Source of the DNA: Mnemiopsis leidyi
Lineage: Eukaryota; Ctenophora; Tentaculata; Lobata; Bolinopsidae
Assembly: GCA_000226015.1 (NCBI GenBank)
Contig: JH153212.1
Span: 604,518 to 668,517, forward strand
Direction of reading: 5' to 3'
DNA: 64,000 nucleotides
Shown: positions 37,101-52,100 of the stretch, piece after piece
Layout: the number at the start of each line of letters is the position of its first letter
How positions within the stretch are numbered: position 1 is the stretch's first letter
The notes under the pieces: model-generated
What the model saw: the letters and a program-made list of their open reading frames with translations, nothing else
The model's database searches: none
Told to the model about the DNA's origin: nothing
Program-made: the position numbers and the translations under genes

Positions 37101-40100
37101 AGTTGAATTTATAAGTGACCTGGATAACTTGATCTATTGGTTTAATGACAACTAGAGACAGGCATTTAAAGAGCCAGGCATTTAAAGATTGCACCATGAG
37201 ATTCGAGAACTACTCACCGTTCATGATAACTTGTACAGAATCAGGCAGCGAAGTGAATGTGGTGACCAGTCTCTTGGTAGTTCCTTCAAGACTGTGCAGC
37301 TCCCCGTTCTCCAGGAGGAAGTACAACTTCCCTCCGGCAAAGTTCAGATTAACAACAGGGACATTTGATATGACACGCCGACTGAAGTGTACCATTTTAT
37401 TATTTCTTTAGCTACTTTTAAATATTTAAATTGATGTGTAACATCGTATGTACAAATATCAATATAAGCCTGAGTATGTATAAGAACATGCATAAGGCAT
37501 ATCGAATGAGACGTCGTAGTTTGAAACTGGAAATATCTCTCAAGATGAGAAGATGAAGTCATCCACTTATGGTTATACTCTCAATAAAAGTGTCGATATT
37601 TGTTTGTTTCACTCTAGGTGTATGTAGACAAGTAAGTAAGTAACATACAAGAGGAGAAGAAAATTAGAATGAATAATCGAACGTCAGATATCTCAACAAA
37701 ACTGGACGACAAACTAACGTACCTCTCCCGGTACATAGAAGGGTCGATGATATCGATACTATCGGAAATAGCCGTGTAGTACTTTCCAGGCTGTCCGCTG
37801 ATGGCTGCATAAAGTTTACCAGACCGATATCCAGCTAGCGCCTTCTTTTGTCGAGAAGAGGTATCGTATTCGTTAATTGTGTAGCGATCATTTTCTTCCT
37901 CTGTCAACCAGGATAGGACTCTGTGGAGGTATTCTTGAATAGAATCTGTCGTAGTTGGTAGTATAGTATACAAAATTGAGAGGCTCTATTACGAATGTTT
38001 ATATAAAAAGAAAGGGCATGGCCTAATAGTGTTAAACAAAAAAAGAAGCAATCGCAGTTACCCATTATTAAATTGAAGATTTGACGCATTTTCGCCAGCA
38101 TTGACGACAGTAGCAATACCACCAGTAGCAAAGTCAACGGATTTGATGTCCCCATTGCTTAGTAGTATATAAAGGACTACCGCTCTCTCAGGAGAAACAG
38201 CTAGACTTACTACATCTCCAAATGATCCAATGAAAACTGCAGGAGGCGGAGGACCTGAAATGGGTTTAAATCGTAAAGAGATAACTACTGACCAAAATCA
38301 TGCCAAACAATTCTAAATTTATACTCTCTTCTAAATTTATACTCTCTTGAATATAGTTTAGGTTATTGAAGCACCAAAGGACTCAAAACAGTGAGAATAT
38401 CAACGGTAGATTATGAAGAATCCGTACCTCTATGCATTCCCAAGTTCATAAATTCACGGTAGATATCATTGCCATTCACTACAAAGTATCTCATCATTCT
38501 CACAGGATCCACAGCACTGACATCGTGTTCAACCACCTTAAAGTTACCGTTGGAAGGTTCGTCAATATCCACAGTATATGTCTTCCCGTCTTTAACATAA
38601 ACGATAAAGCCAGTACTCTGACTTACATCAACCGGTGGACCTCCACCATTTTTATCGCCTCCCATATCTTCATCACCTTTCATATCTTCTTCTCCTCCCA
38701 TATCTTCATCACCTTCAATCTCTTTATCGCCTCCCATATCTTTATCACCTTTGTCTTTATCACCATCCTTTGACCCGATATCAGCTTCCTCGATTGGGCT
38801 TTGTCCTTCAGGAATTGCATCAAGAACAACAGTCGAGAGAGTACTGTTTGACAAAGGACTCATCATGACAAATACTAGTCGGTTAGTGACTGGGTAGAAT
38901 CGGTAGATCTGAAAATAATTCACTGTTTAAAGAACCAGATTGCAAAAAATAAGCAATTATTTGGATAAAACCTCAATAAATTTTGATAAAATAGATAAGA
39001 ATAAACAATTAACACACCATTCGTTGTTGTGTAAGAAGGTAAACTGATCCCATCTTTCCTCCAGCTATGGCAGTGACGGGAGTGTCACTGATCTTTCTAG
39101 ATCTTCCAGTGCCTGGGTCCAACTCATAGAGCATGTCTCCCCTGATGAAGTAATATTTCTTGTTACCGGCGTGGTAGAAGAAGTTCCTGTCATCTGGCTG
39201 GATCCGACCGATTGTTCTTTCTTGAGGTGTAACTACACTGGATGTTTTCAACTCGCCATTTACAGTCCACGTTAACGTTCTGAAAATTCCGAGGTCAACA
39301 TTGGGCAAAAGTTAGAAAGTGAAAATTTAACAGGACTCGGTTGAGATAACCACCTTTTAAATTAACTACAACTAAGCGAGACAAGCTCAACAAATTGTAA
39401 ACAATTGCACTCACTTGGAATCATCGTCAAAGGACAGTGTATCGGGGGCTGCAAAATTGTTGATCAGCACTCTTCTTCTGTTGTTCTCGGTGTTGAAAAC
39501 GTTAAGGGATCTTGTCAGTTCCTCTACATAAAATATCTTTCTATCATCTTCGCTTATGTCGTATTCACCGATTTTCGGGGAAGCAAAAATAACTCGAACT
39601 GAGTTAGGATCAGCTGGGTCTCTTCTGACCAGGGTATTTAACCCGCGAATGTAGTAAAGTATTTTACCGTCGGCACTTAACTTAGGTCTTGTACCTCTCG
39701 ATAAAACAACTTCTGTCTTGTCTGCTGGATTTTCTCGGTTTATCTTAAATACTTTGCCCTCCGATACAACATACACGTACATTGGCGATGATTCATCATT
39801 TTCGTCGTTTGTATCACCCATATCATCTTCTTCATCCATTTCCATATTACCTCCATCGCCTTTCATTCCATCCTTATCGCCCATGTTATCCTCGCCTTTC
39901 ATTCCATCTTTATCACCCATGCTATCATCGCCTTTCATTCCATCCTTATCACCCATGTTATCGTCGCCTTTCATTCCATCCTTATCACCCATGCTATCAT
40001 CGCCTTTCATTCCATCCTTATTACCCATGCTATCATCGCCTTTCATTCCATCCTTATCACCCATGCTATCATCGCCTTCCATTCCGTCTTTGTCACCCAT

Positions 40101-43100
40101 ATCATCTTCGCCTTCTGGAAAGACTACTTCGATGGCAGTTACTGCTTCCGGTAAATCAAACAAGTATGTCACTTTTTTGCCAACCAAGTCCAATATATAC
40201 ACCTGAATTTAATGATTGGCTAAAATTGTACTGCAAGTCAGTAATCAGGTGGGATATCATTACGCCACAAATCCTCAGAATAATATGTTATTCTGAATAA
40301 TGAGTTCATAAAAGTTACATTAGCTCTTGGAGAAGCTAACATGCACAAGAAAAGTTTTATATATAAAAGTATATGTGTAGCACAATAGCAAATACTTGCT
40401 CTTTAGAAACAGAAATACGGAATTGAATTCAGATAAATCAAAATCAAACCTTTCCCAAAGCAGAAGAGAAGTAAATCTTTGTCCCGGGACCTCTAGCAAC
40501 AGCGGTAACTTCATCATCAACCAGAGAAGTATCAGATCTTGTGAGGGGGTTATAGGATTTCAGCATGTTATCTCTGATGTAGATAATGCCATCAGAAACC
40601 GTGGGGTCGGACAAGATGACCTGTTCCTGTCCAGTAAAGTAAGGGAAAGTGGCTATCGGGCTGTAGTTTGATCGGCCGTCGAGAGCACCTTTCATTACCC
40701 GTGTTGCTCTTCCAGTACCCTGTACCCAAATGATCGATCTGAAAAAATCATTCCTTTTAGTCATGAAGTATGTACTGAAAGACAATGATTTCTGCTATGA
40801 AATATCAAAAAGACTAAAAATCTCGAATCACTATTGAAAGCTTATTGAAACAAAATTTTAAATATTCACCCGTCGCTTGGAGTTATAGTAAGCTCTGTTG
40901 GTTGTCGAAGGTTGCTGTAAATCATAGTTTTTCTCGTAGTACTGAGAACATACGAGTGGATCTCGTTAGTCAGCAGGTCGGTAAAGTACAAAATTCCGTT
41001 GATTCTGTCCAGCTTGACATCGCTAATCTTCCTCATTCCTGTGACTATGAAGGACATTCTGCCGGTGCCATCAAGGTTCCTGCTGGTAATGCTGCTGTCG
41101 TAGAAGACTGAATATAGCTTGTTGTTGACGGTATCAACGACGTAGTTCGATTTACCGGTGTCTACCTCCATTGGGTCATCGGAGGATCCTGGTATGTACT
41201 TTTTGAGTGTTTTCCCGACTGTGTAGTAAACAGCTGATGGCATGGATGAGATTGATGTTACTGAAATGGGAGAGGCAAACGAATCAACTTGATCCGGAAG
41301 TTTTGCGATTCGAGTAGTCTTATCGTTTTCAATGTCAACCATCGAGATCTCCCCATTTTCTTTTCCATAAACTACATAACCACTTGGCCCTACATTCAGT
41401 GTTGATACGTTGTCATCAATCTCGATCTGTTCACCAGTTCCGAGGTCTATCTTCAAGAGAGCACCACGTCGGACGACGTATAGCACGTTCTGAGAAGGCA
41501 CGTAAAGGTGGGAGGTGTCTGACTTCTCCAGAGTAGGAGACCGGGCGATTTCAATTTTGTCCTCACCATTTACTGAGCCCACGTATAATATTGTGTCGTC
41601 AACATTACTTTCAGTCCATTGCAACTTACTGAAATACATATGCAAATTGTTAATATTAAGATATAAACTCAAATCAAAAGGGTAAAAAGAGGAATAAATT
41701 AAGAACCAGAATTAGCAGCAACAACATAGTTATACATCAAACTACCTCAAGTCATCCAAAAGAACAAGGTTGTCGGGTGTTCTCAGCTGAGAGAACAAAT
41801 TTCGTCTCCTCATAGATCTGACATCGTACGAAATGATTGTTCCAGCTATCATGTCCGTCAGGTAAATCTTTCCTTGTTTTTGGTCCACAACCATGTTTCC
41901 ACTCGCTAGGATCCTATCGATGATCGTATCTGGATCAATACCACTTCCCAGGACTTCCTTAACGACTGTGTTGAACCTGACATAGTACAGGACCTTGGTG
42001 GTCGGGTTGTAAAAGTAATCTCTCCCACCAGCACGTGATATTGCAGTTCGGTCAGCCGGGAAAGCTTTTCTAACTTTTATCAGTGAACCTCGGGACACGT
42101 AGTAATAGAATTCGTCGTCAGAGTCATCAGCCGCAAACTTTTTCTCGGATTCTGCTGTGTTATCGTTAGTCTTGTCATCACCGGACTCGCCCATATTATC
42201 ACCGGACTCATCCATATCATCACCGGACTTGTCCATGTCATCACCGGACTTGTCCATATCATCACCGGACTTATCGATATCATCACCGGACTTATCCATA
42301 TCATCACCGGACTTATCCATATCATCACCGGACTTATCCATGTCATTACCGGACTTATCCATATCATCACCGGACTTATCCATGTCATTACCGGATTTAT
42401 CCATATCATCACCAGACTTATCCATGTCATTACCGGAGTTATCCATGTCTTCACCAGTCAATCCAGATTGACCAGGCATTATTTGGTCGACAACTTCATC
42501 AGTTTCGCGTATTACAGTAGTGCTTCCAGTAACAGGATCCAAAGAGATTACCTAGTAGTAAAAATTACGATCAATTCAAGGTTGAATTTTCTATACTGTA
42601 CTAGATGAATTTTTCAAATTGTCAGTTGCATCATAGAACACAAAAATATCATCATTCAAACCTGCCGGTTAGTCGTAGCGAATATGACATCACCATTATC
42701 TGACACAGCGACTGTTGTCGCTGGCTCATCACTGACAACAGATGTACGCGAGTTTTGTGGAGAATATTCATAAACCTTCCCGTCTCGGATAAAGTAGTAA
42801 AGCTGGTTCTTTGGGTTGAACACGAGAGACTTCTCTTGGCCGTTGAAGTTGGGGTATTCAGCCAGTTTTTCTGGAGAATCTCCCATAGAATTTCCAGAGA
42901 AGAGCCTGACAGCCCGTCCAGTACCTTCTATCCAAGTTAACTTCCTAGAAGAAATATTTGTTGTCAAGAGGTTGAACTATTTTCTACAAGTTTAGACTTT
43001 ACTAAATGCAGTGTTGGTATATCTTGATTGTTACCGATCCTCAAAACTTTTGCGGAATAAAAATTAAGATCATAAGATATAAAACGAACCCGTCCGAGAA

Positions 43101-46100
43101 AGATAGATTAGATGGATCTCGGATATTCCTGTACAGTACCCGTCGGAACTCAGTTTTGACGTCATACTTTTCAATTTGACCTTTTGTGGTATCCGAAAAG
43201 TAAATCACATTGTTTTTCTGATCAAGAATTAAATCCCCAACAGACCCTATACCCGTTATGAAGAACTCAGGAGATCCTCCCTCTTTAATATTTTCCCTGA
43301 CGATGTTTCTGTCGAACATGACGTAATACAAGACACCTCGTTTTCCGTCCATGACATACTTGGTAGCCCCAGTTCTCGACAGTTCCTGTTTATCATCAGG
43401 GTTCTTGATATTGACCATGATGACTTTCCCATTGGAGATGTAATACGTGTACTCTTTCTCCTCTGTTTTGCTGCCATCGGGTGTTCCTGGATTCATATCG
43501 GAGCCGTCATCGGTCTTGTCCATGTCCTTATCTCCATCTCCACTTTGGTCAGTAGAATCCCCATCTTCACTTTGGTCAGTAGAATCTCCGTCCTTACTGT
43601 CAGAGGTATCAGATGGGCTGGTAGATGTAGTGATAAAGTCCACGTTGTTGATTGGTCCATCAACTACCAGTATATCGGTAAAAGTGCCGGATTCTGGATC
43701 ATATTCTGTCACCTGAAATTTTATTAATCTTTAATTAATTGAAAAGTACTTAACGGAATATTTAAACGGATTAAATTATCAAAATTCTAGGCGGACTGCA
43801 GAGTTGCGAATCAAACACCCGACCTGAGACTTATCGGTATTCTCCTCCTGAGATGAGAAGATGACCTTGCCATTAGGATCTACGGAGACAGCAGACACAT
43901 CATCCGACACAACACTCTTTCTGAAGGTGATAGGGTCATACTCAACAAGCTGGTTGTTCGCTATGATGTAGTACTTTTTCAGAGGCTTGTTGTAAACAAT
44001 TGCCGTCTCTTCCCCGGTGAAATCTTCTGGTCGACCGACTGTTTTAGGTGCAGTGCGGTCTTTGTTTCCCATTTTGACGAGTTTTGAGGTCTCTGTCCCC
44101 TCCATCCATGTTATGTCACTAACAAATAAATATTTAAGTTATGATTTAATATGAGAATATGTATTAAAAGAGAAAACGTAGACTTACGAAATTGGATCAC
44201 AAAAGCTTAACGAGTCAGAGACAAATTTGACTGAAATCTTAAATTACCCGGTTGACGGATCGACGTTTATCTTTTCAGGATTTCTCAGACCAGCATATAT
44301 TAGAACTTCCCTTTCTGTTTCTAAGTCATAAGACCTTATTTCACCATTCAAGTAGTCAGTAAAGTAAAGGACTCTTTCCTCCTGGTCCAGCTTCAAGGAA
44401 GATATCTTCCCAGCTCCTCTCACAATGAACGTCTTCTCACCACCAATGGGTTGTTCCCTGATGATGTTTTGTCCGAACATCACATAGAACAGGACATTGT
44501 TCTTAGGGTCGACAACATAGTCAGTAGCTCCGGCAACTTCAATTATTTCCTTGTCAGTTGGGTCATTCTGGTTAACTTTTACAACTTGGTCCCCAGCTGT
44601 GTAATAAACATACACAGGCGAAGTTTCTTCTGTTTCGTCGTCTCCGTCAGGTCCACTACCAGCATCCGTGGTCTTATCGGTAGGTTTTGAACCCTTAGTT
44701 TCGAAAGTGAGTTCTAGGCTCTCAACAGGTTCTGAAAGTCTCATAACTGTTTCGGTCATCATATTTGTTGTATCATAAAGAAGGGCTTCGCTGTCGGTCG
44801 CATAAAGAAGCTTGCCATTTGGTGCAACACGTACGGCATATACAGGATCTTCAGTCAAGGTCTTTGTTGTTTTAGTTTGAGGATCAAACTCTTTGAGAAT
44901 AGACTCCCGGATAAAGTAGTACTTCATGTTTTGTGGATTGTATGTGATTGACTTTTCATTTCCAGTAAAGTCGGGACTACGGGCAACAACAGTTGGCAGT
45001 GATCCACTGGGAGTTCCTTTCACCAACTCTGTGTTGGATCCCTCGCCCTGCAACCAGGTTAATGACCTGAAAAATAAAAATGAATATTCACGGCTGGTCC
45101 AGGATCCGTAAGAAATAGTACATTAATACAAGTTACTAATCAGTTAAGTTTCAAAATAGGATGACATAGATAATCGCTTACGGCTGCGGCCACTATCAAA
45201 AATGTTAGACAGAAAGGTCAAGTTTCTGAATTAAAAAACTAATGGAACTTACATTTCTCCGTTCGGTTCAGAGGTCACACTAAGTTTTTTCACCGGTCTC
45301 ATTCCTCGATAGATAACCTTCCTTTCGCCGGTATCAATCTTGATCGATTCCAACTGCCCTCTCAAAACATCGGTGAAATAAATGACTCTATTTACTCGGT
45401 CAAAGACTAAAGTACCGACGTTTCCGATACCTGTGAAATGCGTCAAGATGTCAGGATTTGGGTAAAACCGGTCACTATAAAGCTGGAACTGTGATAAGAA
45501 AAACTTCATTTAGACTATGAGAAATGGAAAACAAGCATCATTTACGGTAGATATTTTAAAACTTGAAATTTAACAAATTCCACCAACCCGAGACTATGTT
45601 TGCCGAATCGCCAGTTCCCAGATTTTCTTTTGAGATAGCTCTGTTGAATACAACATAGAATAGATTGTTATCTTTTAAGTCCACAAAGTAGAATGAACCT
45701 CCTGGTCGTGATATCATAGTCTTGTCAGTCTGGTCTTCCTTGTTAACCTTGATGAGGGCCCCATTGGAATTGTAGTAAAGATAAGATACTTTAGGAGGAG
45801 GTCTAAGCAGTGGCGAATCTGGCTTCAAGATCAGTCTGTCTATAGGACGGGTGGTAGTCATAACAACCTTCTCAGAATCTTCCACATCAGGATTTGTATA
45901 GATGATCTGAAATAGACAACAACTTTCAACTTTCGAGAATATACTATGACTGATTTAATCGTCAATAAATATCTTTTATGAAAGCATCCATTTAAATCCT
46001 AAACACTTTAAAAGGGTTAACTCAATAAATCACAACTTGTCAAAGGTATAAACTAGCTATTAAACAGACTTGTACTCTTTTCTGTCCACAAACCTGACTG

Positions 46101-49100
46101 TCTTCTGTGGTAAAGAGAGCACCTTCAGGCAGGGCAATGACAGAAGTTGCAGGTATGTCAGATACCTTCTCGACTGTTCTTGCTAGTGGGTTGAACCTGT
46201 AAACCCTGTTATCTCGCACAAAGTAGTAAATATCTCCCTTGGGAGTTCGTGATATCGACTGCTCAGAACCATTGAGCTCCGGAGATCTACCTACAACGAC
46301 GATATCTTCATCACGTGGGTTTTCAGAAGGAGCGGTCATTATCTTGCTATCTTCAGGAGAGGTGCCTTCTCGCCAGATAAGTTTAGGAGACATATTCATG
46401 TCCATCTTGCTTGGTGGTGACAGAGAGAGACCATCTGGATTGTCTCGGCCTCTAAGGAGCACGGTTCGTGATTTCGTCTCGACATCATAGGATTCGATTG
46501 TCCCAGAGCTGTCAGCGAAGTAGAGCTTGCCACTGCGAGGGTCGTACACCATCGAATTTATCTTGTTAGCAGATCTAACTATGTATTCGAGCCGCCCTCC
46601 GTCAAGCGGGGAACGTATGATGAATCTGTTCAGATAAATGTAGTAGATAACCTCATTTTCTTCATCAATGAGAAGATTAGCAGATCCGGCCTTTCTTGTT
46701 TCTTCGATGTCGGAGGGATCGTCCTTGTTTACTTTTACAAGAGTGTCTTTTGAAACGTAGTAGAAATATGTAGGCTTCTTTGAGTCTGTTTCATCATCGT
46801 CTTTTTCTCCTATAACTGGTTCAGGTTCATCACCATTTTCACGATCTTCACTAGGAGTCTCATCGTTTCCTCTGGGTTCGTCACTTTCCCCAGCATTGCC
46901 ATCGGTTTCATCTTCTTCGTCAGATCTCTCTGCATCTGATTCTGACGTGTCTTCATTTTCAGAAGCTTCTTCAACTTCTGCTATAATCTCATCCTCTTCT
47001 TTAGTGCTGAAGTCGATTCCAATGATATCAGACACATAAACTGGAGACTGCATAATCTCGACAGTCTTCTTTGATTGAGGGTCGTAGCGGTATATCTGAC
47101 GGAAAAATATACTATACAGTAAGAGAATATAAAAGTCAGAGGCGATTGGTTAATGCAGTTAAAAAAACTGACAGTTTTTGGGATTTCAAAATTTCTCTCA
47201 TTTTATTTGCCGAGAAGAACCAACTTTCTTGTAATTGTAATCATTGTAATCCTAAATTTGCAAACCTTTCTGTCAGGAGACACGAAGATGATCACGCCTC
47301 CGGGCCCCCTTCTTATCGCCACAACAGGAGATCTCACTACTTTCCTAGTCTTGGAAACAGGATCAAACTCCATGAGGGTTGTCCCTCTTACAATGTAATA
47401 CTTGTTGTTTTTCGGATTGTAGATTAAACCCCGGTCTGACTCATTCAGGTCTGGGTATTTTCCAACAACTACTGGAGCAGATCCGTCAACATCACCGGCA
47501 CTTACTTTGGATGTGGGCCCTCTTCCTTCGATGAATGTCATCTTTCTGCAGGACAAAAACAGGTAATAGATGTCTTGCAAGTGAGTGTATTGTGAAAAAA
47601 ATGAACTTTCAATATCAGTTTTACTTTTCTTTTCTTTTATTTCAACCCCATTGAACTGTCGATAAGAATTGCTAAATCAGTTCTGTTCATCGTTAAAACA
47701 AGGGACATGTTCACATGTCATATATATTTTCCGTACCCATCTTGTAGACTGAGAGTTGTTGGATTGTCTAGGTCACGGTAGAGAACAGTGCTACCGGCCT
47801 GGTCAGGTCTGATGAACTCTATGGTCCCATCTTGAGGGTTGGTGAAGTAGAGAACTCCCGACTTTGGGTCCACTACCATGTCCTGAATACTCGTCACGTC
47901 TGTTGCCACCGTCATAGGGTCCTCTGATTCTTTGGGAAAGTGTTGATTCACAATTAGTCAATTAGATTTTACCTCCAAACTTCAGACACTCTAAGGCAAG
48001 AATATCGTGATTTGTGCATGTGAGTAAAACAAAACCCGTTAATAACTTACTGTCCAAAGGCTCCATTTTCAGGCTGCCATCTTCGGTCAGATAGTACAAC
48101 ACGTCCCTTATGTTATCGATCGTGTACTTGATTGCACCACGTCTTCTGATAGTTCTTTTGTCATCTGGGTTCATCTTGTTTACCTGAAACAAGAAAGTGA
48201 GGTGAGAGAGGCGTTGTTTGAAACAAGATAATTAACAACCTCTTAAATGGGGAAAAAATTTGAACATCATTGCTGGCATTGTATACTGATTCTTCATCTG
48301 GGGAGGTACAATGAAAATTGAAAATCTCCAAAGATACCTGGACAATGTTATCTCCAGACTTGAAATAAACATATTGCTTTCTCGGTGGATAATCAATGGT
48401 GATGTTATCTGGAACTCTCGCTATTGTAGCAATGTCTTTAGTTCGCTTGGTGGTCACATCGTACTGCTTGAGTTCTCTGTCCTCTGTCGCGTACACTAAA
48501 GTCCCCGGTTTTCCAGGAGCAAGTAGTCGGATGTTGCTGCTCGTAGTGATCTGCTGTGTCTGCTTCGTCTTCAGGTTCAGGACGTTGACGTTCTTGTCAC
48601 GAAGGAAGAACACCTGGGATAACGCAGTTAAAGTTGGAAATACCGTTAGAATTCACAAATACGGGTATACTTGATACAGCTTCTTTAGTTGACATTTTTG
48701 CAGCGATAAAAAACACAAGTAAATAAATGATTTGAGAACTGCTATGAGACTTAATAACAACCCGCTGCAACAATTGAACAGGTAAACTTGGATTTGAATC
48801 CAACCTGGTCTGGCAGAATAGTGAACTGAGAATCAGTTTCTCTGATGTAAGGAGTAGAAGCGACTTCCTCCTTAGCTCCAGTAACTGTGTTCCCTTTTAT
48901 AAGTTGAGTATTTCGACCTGTCCCATCTTTCCAGTATAACGCACTACGGAAGGTAGAATATCAGTACTGGTTTGTGGTTTACTTGGGAAATAATTCAGAG
49001 TAAATCGTCATGACAAGATAATATCATGAATGTTACGTTTTTAATTACAAGAAAAGCGACATGTAAAAACAGCATAGGTGTTAACTGTTAATCAGGCTGA

Positions 49101-52100
49101 ATTTTGATTTAAAAAACAACACACCTTTCTCGTGGTACAATACGGAAATCGGATGGACTTTGAAGGTTCGCAAAAACCACAGAGTCTCTCTTGTCGGGCA
49201 GAGAGAAGGATCTCAAACTCTTTCTCAGGGTATCGAAGTAGTACAAGACAGAGTTCCTCCTATCTAGCTCCATAGCTCCGATCTTTCGGCCAAGACTGAA
49301 AATTTAGTTGATCACTTATCCGGACAGGACTGACTGCTATTGACAATCAATCATTTACATAAAAAAGTAGTGGCCCGGTAAACGACAAATGTGGTACAGT
49401 GTGAATGGGTTCAAGAAACAAGCAGTAAAAGCAAATGTAAATGGCATACTTTACTAAGGTGGAGGAGGTGCCAGTATCGAGATCTTCCTGGACTATGCTA
49501 GTGTCACTAGAAACGTAGTACAGTGTTCTGTCCTTCACTATGTAATACGAGCCTCTAAATCGGGATATTGTCTCCGAATCTGACGGATCTTTTGAGTTTT
49601 CTTTAATGAGATCTCCATCGCTAGCATAGAACATGTACACAGCGGGCAAGTTATCATCTTCAGTTTCTGAGAGGGTCGGTTAAACTATTACGATAACAAA
49701 GTATTAAATCTGATCATCGGAAAAAGAGTGAACCAACATACAAACACCAAGGAAAGAAGCAAATCGGAATGTAAATAAAATATCTCAATGACGGAACTAT
49801 AAATTCTAGCATTGGTTACAAACCAGAAGTATCTTCCTCGTCTTCAAACTCTTCCTCAGGTGCAGAGGGGACCTTCCTTGCTGGACCATCCACCAGCAAG
49901 GTCTCCACGGGTACTGTTGCCGTGGTTATGTAGTCCGAGGTCTTGCTACGTGGATACATCTCGAATATCTTTAAATCAAGATGCTCATGTTAGATTGAAG
50001 TATCTAGAGATCAGATCAAATAAAATCCTTAAATCTAAAAGCCCAGGTTAGCAGATTACAATTGAGTACTGCAGTACTTTAACAAAGAGGTGTGTCTGTA
50101 TAAGGTCTAACAATCAAAATGACAAGTTGAACAACCATGTACCTTGTTGTTCTGGTAGGCGATGTATATAGATCCGTCTATACCAGGAGACAGCGCCCTC
50201 ACCGGCTCGGAACCGTCCGTGAGATCATTCACTTTACCATTTCGGGGATTTATTTCTTTGATCTGTAAAACAGAATAGCTTTACTATCTAGTTGTTTTAG
50301 TGTGCTTTTAGATACATTTATAGATACATCTATTGATAGAAATTGAACTTTTGAAAATCCTCACGGTTTAAACTACTGCGCTTAGGAAATTACTCTTTAC
50401 AAAACCTTATCGGTTCTGAACCGTTTTTCAAAATCTAAAATTTCGATAAAAACCTTGTTTCCCGATAGTGTGTAGAGTCTCCTAAGGTAGGGATCAAACA
50501 CGATCTTCCTCTCGTTCCCATCAACAGCCGGGTAGCTCATGTACGTCCTAGCTCTACCTCCCTCAATACTTCCTCTCTTCAGCACTGCAGTGGTTCCCTG
50601 ACCCTCCGTCCACANNNNNNNNNNGTTTCTGTTGTCCAAGTAGTACAGTGTCTGCGTTTCTTTGTCGTAGATCATATCTGCAACGTTTCCTAGTCCGGAG
50701 ACGATTGTTTCTGGTTTAATCTGGTTGACGAGGATGTCTTTGACGATCTTGTTGCCGTAGGATGCGTAGACCATGTATTTGTACCTAGGGTCCATGATGT
50801 AATGGGATCCTCCTAATCTGGTTATTTCCTCTTTGTCGTCGGGATCATTCTTGTTTACTTTGTAAACCGTGTTCTCTGTTGTATAGAAGATATACGTTGG
50901 CTTTTGCGGCTTGGGTCGCTCCGTTTTTTCACCTGAGAAGATAATTAATTCGTTACAAGACTGGTAACAGAAATTTTTGCCTGTCTAATGCATCTTCGTA
51001 CTGATTCAAATGGTTCGTGGTATTCCACATAAAAGTCAACTGAAACGAGTAGGATCGTTTAAGGTAACATTATCAAGAACATAATAAAGAGCAGAAACAA
51101 CTTTATAAAAGCTAACCAGCAACAGTTATCTGTACAGCGGAAACGGGCTCTTCCATTTGGATGAAGTCCGCGGTTTCCTCGGTATTTAGGTCGAACGAAA
51201 CAACCTTCCTTGGAGTTGATTTTGGGATATAGTAAACCCTTCCTATCGAGGTTGTCATATCATTGACTTGATCAGGAATGAGCGGTCTAGTTGAACCATC
51301 ACGAGGGTTGAGGGTTTTTATCATGCTATCCTGAAAGAGATATACATAACTAAACAGAGGACTTTGCAGGAGAACAGAAGCTGCACGGTCGAATCTCTTT
51401 AAACTTACATTTTGATATTAATTACAAATAAATAAAAGGATAAGGCAGCGTTTTTCAGAACCGGATTTAACTTGAAGTTGAGAATTACCTGCAAAATGAG
51501 ATATAGTTTCTGTCGGGGCATATACTGGAGCTTGTCAAACTCCCCAACAGACGGTAGAGACGTTGCCACCTCAGTCCCCGTCATCACAGAGGTCGGAGAC
51601 TCCAGAGTAACTGTAACCAGCTGCCTAGATCCCACTCTTCCTTCCAGCCAGACAAGCCTGCGAGTTTCGGCTGTAGCAAACAAACCTACATATCTGTGTT
51701 TTGGTATCAAGGCTCTGTTACTATCAGGCTTCAGAGTCTATGAAAAGATGCATCGCAAACATGAACACTTATGTTCATAAATGTTATATAACACGAGATT
51801 GTGTCATGGAACATTTAAAGTGGCTTACAACAATAAATTTAACGTACTTGTCTGTAAACACAGAAATTTGAGAAGGATTGTCTCGACGAGAAGCAATAGA
51901 GAAAGTAGACCCACGAACAGGATCTGCTGCTTCGATCAGACCAGAGCTTGGTATGGTGTAGTAGAGAGTTCTGGAGACAGGACTCCAGGCCATACCCCCG
52001 ATATCACCTTGTGCAGTTGCTATGGGCTCCGGTTGTTCTGAAGTACTTGGATTTAGGGGACAGTCTTCGTCAAAGACAATATAAATTACACAGAGACTCA

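Noticed and set aside
39718-42471. Plus-strand Ser/Pro and His/Pro/Tyr repeat open frames
   Set aside because: Antisense shadows of the acidic linker arrays in exons 45 and 48.
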